Shown here piece after piece: positions 1-6,723 of a stretch of 13,626 nucleotides of DNA (the first letter of the stretch is position 1; each line of letters starts with the position of its first letter). The notes below the pieces were generated by a model, which worked only from the letters and a program-made list of their open reading frames with translations, had not been told where the DNA came from and ran no database searches. The position numbers and the translations under genes were made by a program. Source of the stretch: JBBDRV01 sp040905285 (GTDB lineage: Bacteria > Bacteroidota > Rhodothermia > Balneolales > Balneolaceae); assembly GCA_040905285.1 (NCBI GenBank), contig JBBDRV010000002.1, positions 1 to 13,626 on the forward strand, given 5' to 3'.

Positions 1-809
1 AAACTCGGATTCATCTCATAAAGTTCGTGCGCAATCTCTGTGGCTTTTTCACGATTTCCCGCCTCTTCATACAGCGTAGCAAGTTCCATCAGGATTGGTT
101 CAGGATCATCGCTCTCCTCGAGCCGGGATTCAAGTAAAGCTATCCGCTCTTCCGGCGAGGAGAAAAGTTCATTCCTTGCCTCCTCTATTGCCGCTTTGAG
201 CTCGGGTGTAGCCTGGGGCTCAATCTCATCAATCAGTGCAAGCGCTTTCTCACGTTCCTCATTTGAAACATAATGGGTAAGCAGCAGATTGGCATAGTAT
301 CCGTCACTCAGCTCAATAAACTGGCCCGGTTCCATTTCATAGGCCCTTTCATAATACTCAAATGCATTTTGAAGGCCGTCGGAAAGATTTTCGCGGTGTT
401 CCTGGTAAAACTGCCCCTGCTCGTGGGTCCACTTGAAAAGATCAATTTCATCTTCATCAAACGTTTCCCTGACCAGGTCGAAAACACCCAGTGCCTGCTC
501 ATACAGGCTCCTTTTCTCTCCGGGATCCGACTCCTCTTCTGCAAGTCCCGCATACACATTGATCAGACGTTCAAACTGGGTCTCCAGTTCAAAGCTGTTG
601 TGTCCCTCAATCTCTCTCGGCTTGGCCTCAAGCATCCATTCTCCAAAGGTCAGAGCCATTTCATAATCTCCGGTCCTGTAATTCTCGTAAAAAAGTGAAT
701 AGGCTTCAAGATGACTCATTCCATAGGGAGGTTCGGCATCTCCACCCTGAGCATGGGAAATGGATGAGGAACCCAGCAACAGGACTGCTATCAGAAGTAG
801 CTTTTTCAT
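1..809 (-). CDS. Secreted TPR-repeat protein (3' end outside window)
   Basis: An open frame on the minus strand starts at ATG 807-809 and runs off the left edge after 269 codons with no stop. The first 20 residues (MKKLLLIAVLLLGSSSISHA) form a signal peptide with a likely SHA|Q cleavage, so the protein is probably periplasmic or envelope-associated. The mature part is acidic and mostly helical. The visible C-terminal portion (about residues 240-269, ...LYEEAGNREKATEIAHELYE...) fits the tetratricopeptide consensus of paired helices ending in a small-residue/Pro turn, and an earlier segment (AFEYYERAYEMEPGQF) looks like another repeat. TPR proteins are scaffolds for protein-protein contact; the partner is unknown. 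It lies 60 nt downstream of the outer-membrane protein gene in the same direction. The AT-rich gap could hold its own promoter. Exact function is not recognised. Confidence 0.85.
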   Translation of the reverse strand, partial: MKKLLLIAVLLLGSSSISHAQGGDAEPPYGMSHLEAYSLFYENYRTGDYEMALTFGEWMLEAKPREIEGHNSFELETQFERLINVYAGLAEEESDPGEKRSLYEQALGVFDLVRETFDEDEIDLFKWTHEQGQFYQEHRENLSDGLQNAFEYYERAYEMEPGQFIELSDGYYANLLLTHYVSNEEREKALALIDEIEPQATPELKAAIEEARNELFSSPEERIALLESRLEESDDPEPILMELATLYEEAGNREKATEIAHELYEMNPS

Positions 810-869
810 AATTGTCTGATTATTTAAGCTATTGTAGTACTATTATAAACTATAAAGAATATCAATTTA

Positions 870-2159
870 TTATTGAAATCGGCTTCGGACAAACATTCCT
901 TCCGCCAGATTGAAGGAAATTTTCAGACCCCACATCGTTTCTTTTACCAGATTTTTGGTTTCCGTCCCCCTGAAACCAAACTGAAAGCTAAGATCTATGG
1001 ATGATGGTGTGCGCCGGGACAAAATCCCGAGGCCCGTATGGAACATCAAAGTTTCGATCTGCTCATCTTCAACCATCAAATGGCCAGTGTCGTATGTCAC
1101 GCCGGCACTGTATTTGAAACCGGAGAAAAATCCTCCCGACCCGTCCCGGCGATAAGGATGAAATTGTGCACCCATCCCTATTTTAGACCGGTCAGCAAGG
1201 TAATTTTCCTGATCAGAGTCTAAACTGTAACGGGTCTGTCCCCACAATTGTTCCTGGTATTCGAGAGAAAGATTAAACAGAGGGCCCGGATTATACGTAA
1301 GCCCGAGATTAAATTCTAATGGAATCTGAACTTCACAGTTCCTGTCAAAATTCTCGGGGAGAAGATCTACCGAACTAAAATCATTCTGAGTTTCCCTGAA
1401 AGCAGACACCGACCGCTCCGTCTCAATTGTCACAGGCAGCGAAACGGACGCCCCGAATGAAACTTCATCCCGGTTTCTCAGAAAATCAGAGGTTCTGCCA
1501 TATAAACCGAACCGATGCCCCAGGGCCCTGCCGGATATATTTTCTGAATAAGCCAGATTACTGAATGCCTCAGAGTCGAAGGCAGTATTGATTTCACGGT
1601 TCAGGGAAGCGAAATGAACAGAGGCTGCATACCCTGCTGCCAGTGACTCTGATAATCTGTAGCCAAAACCAAGTTCCGCCTTGCTTCCACCGCCGGAGCC
1701 CTGGATTCTGTTGAAATAGTCAATCGGCTCTCCGTCAGGCGATACCGACCCTTCCACGCCAAGATCAAAGTTTGATCTCGTGGTGGGGAAAAACCCGACG
1801 GAAATCCCAAAACGGGACCGGACCACCGGCAGAACGAGCTGAAACTGATTCACAGTAAACTGATTGTATACCGTTGACTCCAGCCCATCCGTAGCATTGT
1901 ATCGCTGCAGGCCAAAAACAATGGACCCCTGTGTATAGGGGCCAACCCCCCATAATGCGGGGTTGGCACTATTTGCGGTGTACGGATCATGAACGGATAC
2001 CCCCGACAAACCCATTCCGACAGTACCGGCTGAAAATGAATCCGCGGGATTGCCTAACCCGATACTCGAATAGGCTGAACCTGAACGCGCTTCACTCTCC
2101 TGTCCGTATGAGGATAGGGGAAGCATCAGAAACAGTAATGAAAAAAATAAACAGCGCAT
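870..2159 (-). CDS. Outer-membrane beta-barrel protein, FadL/PorV-like
   Basis: This 429-residue protein has a signal peptide (MRCLFFSLLFLMLPLSSYG, cleavage before Gln20). An N-terminal stretch of the kind seen in FadL/PorV-like barrels follows: a Gly-rich strand (VGMGLSGVSVHD) and then a SANPALW motif at about residues 63-69. The rest alternates polar and hydrophobic residues in amphipathic strands with many aromatic girdle positions (for example FGISVGFF, FNLGLTYNPG, IDLSFQFGFRG), as expected of an outer-membrane barrel. The protein ends in FVRSRFQ. Its ATG shares one base with the TAA of the upstream DUF4270-like gene (TAATG at 2157-2161), which implies translational coupling. Family members import hydrophobic substrates or assist type IX secretion, but nothing here shows a substrate, so the specific role stays open. 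A generic DUF-type outer-membrane barrel is equally possible. Confidence 0.75.
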   Translation of the reverse strand: MRCLFFSLLFLMLPLSSYGQESEARSGSAYSSIGLGNPADSFSAGTVGMGLSGVSVHDPYTANSANPALWGVGPYTQGSIVFGLQRYNATDGLESTVYNQFTVNQFQLVLPVVRSRFGISVGFFPTTRSNFDLGVEGSVSPDGEPIDYFNRIQGSGGGSKAELGFGYRLSESLAAGYAASVHFASLNREINTAFDSEAFSNLAYSENISGRALGHRFGLYGRTSDFLRNRDEVSFGASVSLPVTIETERSVSAFRETQNDFSSVDLLPENFDRNCEVQIPLEFNLGLTYNPGPLFNLSLEYQEQLWGQTRYSLDSDQENYLADRSKIGMGAQFHPYRRDGSGGFFSGFKYSAGVTYDTGHLMVEDEQIETLMFHTGLGILSRRTPSSIDLSFQFGFRGTETKNLVKETMWGLKISFNLAEGMFVRSRFQ

Positions 2160-3514
2160 TATTTGTCTACCGATTTCGCAGTAATTTTAATTTTTGGTCT
2201 CACATCCTCATCCGGGGCATCCTGATTGAAAAGCAGCGTGGAATAGATCAGTCCGTTGGCTTGAAGTGAGATGAAAAACCTGTTATCCCCTGAATTAGAG
2301 TTGTTGAAAAGGACAGAGTTGGCACGATCCGTGATGTCAAACCTGTAACTTCCGTCAGTGGAATCCAGAGAGGCAATAAAGTCCGGAGGATGGCTGAAAA
2401 TACGTTCACTGACATTTTCCGAATCGATTATATGAATCCCTAGCTGGTTAACACCCGGCCGGACATGATTGGCCGGCAATGACGATTCGAGCAGGTCCTG
2501 ATTCTGAAAGAGCATCAGCCTGACACTTGCCAGGTTCCGGCTTCCCAGCGTTTCCTCATTCAAATCCGGCTCCAGGCTGATCAGGTAATCGTAGCTGTTA
2601 TGCACAGGAGTTAAATGGTCATCCGGGTTGTCAGGCTCACTGCGGGAATTGAGGGATCCCCAGTCAAAGACCGTTTGATACTGCACGGTACCTTCTTCAT
2701 CATCTCTTTCCGCTACAAACCGTACATAATCCATGTCATTCTCGTCCTCTGTATCCGACGGGCGCATATCAGCAAAAAGAACTTTTGAATTTCCGTCCGA
2801 CGGGACAATAGCCAGTCCCGGAAATTCCTGCCGGTACCGTTCCTCACGATCGTCATCCCCGCTGACCAGAAATTCATTGTATTCGCCGACCCAGCTTTCG
2901 TCAAGTTCTACCGTCACGGTATCTCTGCCTTCAACTGAAAATTCACCTATTTTTTGTGATTCATCCAGGGGGATATCATCACCGAAACGCAATTCATTTC
3001 CTCTCCATGTCCCGTTCAGCCGGTAAATGTCATAGCTCGCCGTTCCGGTCGTATCTCCATAGACCTGGGAACCGAAAACCAGCCGGAGCTGGAAAAGATC
3101 ATCCCCTTCGACAGGTGCATCGACCCGTGTCGTATCAATCGAGGGTCTTAAAATGCCAATGGCTGTAAACTCCCCGAACAGGGGATCATCATAGCGGCCG
3201 ATCGGCATGTAACGAAGATTTCCGGAAAACCCATTCTCCGGATACAGATCGAATGCCCCTGCCGGCAGCGTTTTCGTTTCAAGATCAGCCTCGTCCCCGA
3301 CAAACCTGCTTCCCACATTTCCGGGATCCTCACAGCCTGCCAGCAGGATACAAAAAACCGCCAATGCTGCCGGGGAAAGAATTCCGGACAAATCCCTGGT
3401 TGACTTGGTGACAAATAGACCTTTGACGAGCTTGTTACAAAATGACCGGATGGCTTTATTATTCAGCGCTTCCTGCAATTTCCTGATAATATTCTGCAAA
3501 TTTGGTTGATACAT
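2159..3514 (-). CDS. DUF4270-like outer-membrane lipoprotein
   Basis: The 451-residue frame contains a lipoprotein signal: a hydrophobic stretch ending in FCILLAGC with the lipidated Cys at residue 61, then an acidic sequence (EDPGNVGSRF). The mature part is beta-rich and Asp/Glu-rich. The segment PIGRYDDPLFGEFTAIG (about 96-112) resembles the DUF4270 pattern of a Gly-x-Tyr-x-Asp-Pro-x-Phe-Gly turn. DUF4270 genes in Bacteroidota often sit directly after the short glycogen synthase gene, as here, and context is a large part of this call. The only ATG (3512-3514) lies inside the upstream gene, giving a 56-nt overlap and a 60-residue pre-sequence, long for a lipoprotein. Downstream in-frame candidates are only TTG codons (3476-3478, 3389-3391), so the start is uncertain. 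The stop overlaps the next gene's ATG. The molecular function of DUF4270 is unknown to me; an outer-membrane surface role is inferred. Confidence 0.72.
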   Translation of the reverse strand: MYQPNLQNIIRKLQEALNNKAIRSFCNKLVKGLFVTKSTRDLSGILSPAALAVFCILLAGCEDPGNVGSRFVGDEADLETKTLPAGAFDLYPENGFSGNLRYMPIGRYDDPLFGEFTAIGILRPSIDTTRVDAPVEGDDLFQLRLVFGSQVYGDTTGTASYDIYRLNGTWRGNELRFGDDIPLDESQKIGEFSVEGRDTVTVELDESWVGEYNEFLVSGDDDREERYRQEFPGLAIVPSDGNSKVLFADMRPSDTEDENDMDYVRFVAERDDEEGTVQYQTVFDWGSLNSRSEPDNPDDHLTPVHNSYDYLISLEPDLNEETLGSRNLASVRLMLFQNQDLLESSLPANHVRPGVNQLGIHIIDSENVSERIFSHPPDFIASLDSTDGSYRFDITDRANSVLFNNSNSGDNRFFISLQANGLIYSTLLFNQDAPDEDVRPKIKITAKSVDK

Positions 3515-4265
3515 CTTCGGGCGAACCCTGGATTTTAGTGGGGTTAATTTTTAATTCCTTGAAAAGACTGTCAAATTCATCGGAAAGGTGATTTCCGGTA
3601 ACCACATGATCGCTGTAGGCCAGGCCGACCCTGAGCATATCGGTTATCCCGTTTTCTGTCAGTTTATCGATATCCACATCATCCGGCAATCCGAGCATCT
3701 TCAAAATAGAGGAACTGTTAAACTTTCCGTGATTCTCAGCATGGTGCAGATTGTAGACGATTTTTGTCTTTTTAAAAATAGCTTCATCCTTATACTTGGT
3801 CCTTACAAGCAACGGGATCAATCCCGCGGGCCAGTCATGACAATGAATGATATCCGGTTCCCATCCCAGCTTCATAACTGTCTCCAGCACTCCTTTATTG
3901 TAGAATACCAGTCTTTGGTCGTTATCATCGTACCAGGTCTCCTTTTTGGGATCCCTGAACAGCCCCTTGCGCTTGAAATACAGATCGTTATCCAGGAAAT
4001 AGACCTGAAGCTTCGCGTTGGGAATGCTGGCCACTTTGATTCGCATGCTCTCCACTTTTTCACCCACTTCAACTTCTATTCCGGACAGGCGGATCACTTC
4101 ATGCAGCCGGTTCCTCCGGTCGTTGATGGTGCCGTATTTGGGAAGCAATATGCGTATTTCAAATCCCTTGTCCTGCAGAGATGCCGGCAAAAACCGAAGA
4201 AGATCTGCCGTATGGGTCATTCTTGTGAAGGGGGCAATTTCAGCTGCTGCATATAGTATTTTCAT
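3459..4265 (-). CDS. Half-length GT5 glycogen/starch synthase-like protein
   Basis: At 268 residues this protein matches only the N-terminal Rossmann half of GT5 glycogen synthases, which are normally about 480 residues in two-domain GT-B form. Visible family marks are the opening strand MKILYAAAEIAPF, LPKYGTINDRRN (41-52), YFLDNDLYF (89-97), the IIHCHDWPAGLIP block (139-151; canonical HxHDW) and YNLHHAENHGKF (171-182), where GT5 normally has HNLAYQG. The ADP-glucose-binding Lys-Thr-Gly-Gly motif near residue 15 is missing; here it reads TRMTHTAD. The C-terminal glycosyltransferase domain with the usual catalytic Glu is absent, and no such gene lies nearby. The same short architecture is common in Bacteroidota, usually labelled glycogen synthase. 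It lies 26 nt downstream of the ComA-family gene, with AGGA 11 nt before the ATG as a possible ribosome site. Activity as a synthase is doubtful; a binding or regulatory role, or work with a separate partner, is possible. Confidence 0.85.
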   Translation of the reverse strand: MKILYAAAEIAPFTRMTHTADLLRFLPASLQDKGFEIRILLPKYGTINDRRNRLHEVIRLSGIEVEVGEKVESMRIKVASIPNAKLQVYFLDNDLYFKRKGLFRDPKKETWYDDNDQRLVFYNKGVLETVMKLGWEPDIIHCHDWPAGLIPLLVRTKYKDEAIFKKTKIVYNLHHAENHGKFNSSSILKMLGLPDDVDIDKLTENGITDMLRVGLAYSDHVVTGNHLSDEFDSLFKELKINPTKIQGSPEDVSTKFAEYYQEIAGSAE

Positions 4266-4291
4266 AGTCTTCTCATTCCTGTAGCATTATC

Positions 4292-5119
4292 CTATTCCAG
4301 CTCTTGTGAGATCCCGGTATTGCCATTTTTTGGATAAATTGTATCCAGGTCCTCGTCATCAATTGAATAAAAATCGAACAGAGTATCCCCTCTCAGCCCC
4401 AAACGCAGGGTTTCAACCGGAATAACCTCCATTGGCTGAATATTGCCAAGGTTTGCATTGCTGCCAAATTTACGGATAAACCAGACCTGCTGCTCCTTTT
4501 GAGGCGCTTCAAATATCAGTTTATCAGGAGAAATCTGGTCGGCAATTTCATCAATCAGACCTGACCTGACCTCACCATTCGGCCGGAAGACCCCCACGGT
4601 GCCGCTTTCCCGGGCTTCACAAATGACTTTCCATGCACCCGCCTCCAGTTCCCTCCGGATCATTTTCACCCATTTATAGGGAGGGATGATATCATTGGGG
4701 TTTTTACTTCCCACCTCGGAAAGTACTGTAAATTCTTCACTCAATCTTTTAATTATTTCGATTTTACGCATGTCGGACATCCAGATGGTCCCGTTGGATA
4801 CTTCTGTATAGCGTATGTCGTAGCGCTTCATCAGCTTGATGTAACAGTCCAGCTGATCTCTGAGAACGTATGCCTCAAACAGGGTCCCGCCAAAATAGAC
4901 AGGTATCCCGTAGCTCCTGTAGACATCAAGTTTCTTATCCAGATTCTGGGTTACATAGGATGTACCCCAGCCCAGTTTCACTATATCCACGTAATTGGAC
5001 GCTGATTCGCAAAAATCTTCAGCCTGGCGGACACTGTATCCCTTGTCCAGAACCAGCGTAATTCCTTTTTTACGGGGCTTGACTGTACGTTTTGGCAGAT
5101 TGTTCAGATGGAATGGCAT
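4292..5119 (-). CDS. comA: Phosphosulfolactate synthase (ComA family)
   Basis: ComA-family enzymes add sulfite to phosphoenolpyruvate to form (2R)-phospho-3-sulfolactate, the first step of coenzyme M synthesis in methanogens and of sulfolactate or other sulfonate synthesis in bacteria. The 275-residue product has the expected size (about 250-275) and the ordered motifs of a TIM barrel: LVLDKGYS (22-29), YVDIVKLGWGTS (43-54), PVYFGGTLFE (73-82), YTEVSNGT (104-111), LSEVGSKNP (133-141) and VICEARESGTVG (165-176). No later pathway genes (phosphatase ComB, dehydrogenase ComC, cysteate-forming enzymes) are in the window. In this bacterial group, sulfonates can be cysteate-derived sulfonolipids (capnine type) or sulfolactate; which applies here is inference. 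The acidic, disordered-looking tail after about residue 250 is lineage-specific. It begins 95 nt after malQ, a gap holding a hairpin, so it may have its own promoter. Confidence 0.88.
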   Translation of the reverse strand: MPFHLNNLPKRTVKPRKKGITLVLDKGYSVRQAEDFCESASNYVDIVKLGWGTSYVTQNLDKKLDVYRSYGIPVYFGGTLFEAYVLRDQLDCYIKLMKRYDIRYTEVSNGTIWMSDMRKIEIIKRLSEEFTVLSEVGSKNPNDIIPPYKWVKMIRRELEAGAWKVICEARESGTVGVFRPNGEVRSGLIDEIADQISPDKLIFEAPQKEQQVWFIRKFGSNANLGNIQPMEVIPVETLRLGLRGDTLFDFYSIDDEDLDTIYPKNGNTGISQELE

Positions 5120-5187
5120 GTTAGGTTATATTGTTAAACGAACCGGCTTAAGATAGTAAATGATACTTTCTTTAAAAAGCTGGGTTT

Positions 5188-5231
5188 GCCTGTCTGCCGG
5201 ACAGCCTGCAGCGGCTATTCGGCAGGCAGGC
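5188..5231 (-). terminator. Hairpin at the malQ stop, possible weak terminator
   Basis: Two 12-nt arms, 5188-5199 (GCCTGTCTGCCG) and 5220-5231 (CGGCAGGCAGGC), are complementary with one T/C difference that becomes a wobble pair in RNA on one strand. The loop is 20 nt and contains a second inverted pair. The stem overlaps the last codons and TAG of malQ. Read in the direction of malQ, it is followed by AAACCCAGCTTTTT, so the T run begins about 9 nt after the stem instead of immediately. It could attenuate transcription between the glycogen enzymes and comA, stabilise an mRNA end, or act as a partial terminator. Confidence 0.45.
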
Positions 5232-6714
5232 GGTTAGCCAGTTCAATCAGATCCCTGATGCGGGTTCCGTCCGTTTCCCCAAGCATGTCCGGGGTGTATC
5301 TCCACTCCCAGTTGTTACCGGCTGTACCCGGAATGTTCATCCTGTGACCGGAATCGAGTGACATATAATCCTGAAGGGGAAAGACGGCCTGGTCAGCCAC
5401 CGACAGCATCCCGAGCCGAATCAGTTCCCAGTTTGGCTCACGGCCGTCGGACCGGGTATAGATTCTCATATTATGCCTTTCCTTTTCAGGTGCAGAGCCG
5501 TACCAGCCGAGAGTCGTGTCATTGTCGTGGGTACCTGAATAAACCACACAATTTGTATCGTAATTGTGCGGCAAAAAAATATTTCCTGAATCCGTTTCAA
5601 AAGCAAACTGCAATAATTTCATGCCGGGAAATTGAAATCTGTCCCGTAGTTCCTCCACCGCGGGTGTGATAATGCCGAGATCTTCTGCAATGATCGGCAG
5701 ATCACCAAGATTTCTCCTGATGACGGTAAAGAAATCCGCGCCCGGCCCCTGGATCCAGGTTCCGTTTTCAGCTGTCGTTTCCCCCGCAGGCACCTGCCAG
5801 TACGATTCGAAGCCGCGGAAATGATCGACACGAATCGCATCGTACAGATAAAACATTTGCCTGAATCGTTCGACCCACCACCGGTAACCGTCCATTTCGA
5901 GCTCTTTCCACCTGTACAGGGGATTGCCCCACAACTGTCCGGTTTCGCTGAAATAATCGGGAGGAACACCGGAAATCAATTCACGGTCTCCCTGTTCATT
6001 TACAGAAAAATAGCGGGGATGCGCCCAGACATCCGCACTGTTATGGTCTACAAAAACAGGAATATCCCCTATGACGCGTATTCCGCGGTCATTGGCATAT
6101 TTTTTAAGCGAAATCCACTGGTCCGCAAATTCAAACTGCAGCCATATTTCCTGCCGGATTTCAGCCTCGTATTTTTCACTGATCTCTGCCAGTTTCCGCT
6201 TTTCCCGTTGTAAAAACCCGTTACCCCACTGATTCCAGGACATTCCCCCGTGTAAACCCGAAAGCACCGTGAACAAGGTGTAATCATGAAGCCAGTAGCG
6301 GTTTTCGTGGATAAAATTTCCGAGACGGTCTTCGGTACCGGAATCAAGCTCGCTGTAAAACCGCCGGCCCGCCCGTTGGAACAGTTGATCCTTCACCCGG
6401 TATGCATGTCCGTATTCGGCAGTTGCCCCGCCCCGGGTCCGCACTTCCTCCAGTTCATGGTCAGAAACAAGCCCCTTGTCACATAATATTTCGGGGCTGA
6501 TCAGATAGGGGTTCCCCGCAAAAGCCGAATAGGAAGCATACGGGGAATTGCCGGAATGGACAGGGGTGAGCGGCAGTACCTGCCATATGGATTGACCCGT
6601 AGCTGCCAAAAAATCTATAAATTCCCGGGCAGAGGGACCAAGATCCCCCATCCCGTAGTCAGACGGAAAGGATGTCGGGTGAACCAGCGTACCACAGGAT
6701 CGCGGAAATCTCAT
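5215..6714 (-). CDS. malQ: 4-alpha-glucanotransferase (amylomaltase, GH77)
   Basis: The enzyme transfers alpha-1,4-glucan segments between maltodextrins, releasing glucose, and works in the cytoplasm in glycogen and maltodextrin turnover. The 499-residue length is standard for the compact bacterial type. Motifs include RSCGTLVHPTSFPSDYGMGD near the N-terminus, WQVLPLTPVHSGNSPY (44-59), IRVIGDIPVFVDHNSADVW (212-230), the nucleophile block AIRVDHFRGFE with Asp297, the acid/base block PIIAEDLG with Glu344, and YSGTHDNDT with Asp397. Spacing of these three residues matches Thermus amylomaltase (Asp293, Glu340, Asp395). The ATG at 6712-6714 places the family's N-terminal RxxGxxLHPTS motif at residue 5, supporting this start. 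Only 9 nt separate it from the upstream glgB stop, so the two are almost certainly co-transcribed: branching and disproportionation act on the same glucan chains. Confidence 0.97.
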   Translation of the reverse strand: MRFPRSCGTLVHPTSFPSDYGMGDLGPSAREFIDFLAATGQSIWQVLPLTPVHSGNSPYASYSAFAGNPYLISPEILCDKGLVSDHELEEVRTRGGATAEYGHAYRVKDQLFQRAGRRFYSELDSGTEDRLGNFIHENRYWLHDYTLFTVLSGLHGGMSWNQWGNGFLQREKRKLAEISEKYEAEIRQEIWLQFEFADQWISLKKYANDRGIRVIGDIPVFVDHNSADVWAHPRYFSVNEQGDRELISGVPPDYFSETGQLWGNPLYRWKELEMDGYRWWVERFRQMFYLYDAIRVDHFRGFESYWQVPAGETTAENGTWIQGPGADFFTVIRRNLGDLPIIAEDLGIITPAVEELRDRFQFPGMKLLQFAFETDSGNIFLPHNYDTNCVVYSGTHDNDTTLGWYGSAPEKERHNMRIYTRSDGREPNWELIRLGMLSVADQAVFPLQDYMSLDSGHRMNIPGTAGNNWEWRYTPDMLGETDGTRIRDLIELANRLPAE

Positions 6715-6723
6715 ACCGAAACC

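Noticed and set aside
273..698. Plus-strand open frame of 141 codons at the left end
   Set aside because: It is antisense to the TPR protein, which has a signal peptide and TPR pattern and continues beyond the window edge.
3588..4256. A 222-codon plus-strand open frame
   Set aside because: It lies wholly antisense to the GT5-like gene, whose product has clear family motifs; the antisense product has no domain or signal pattern.
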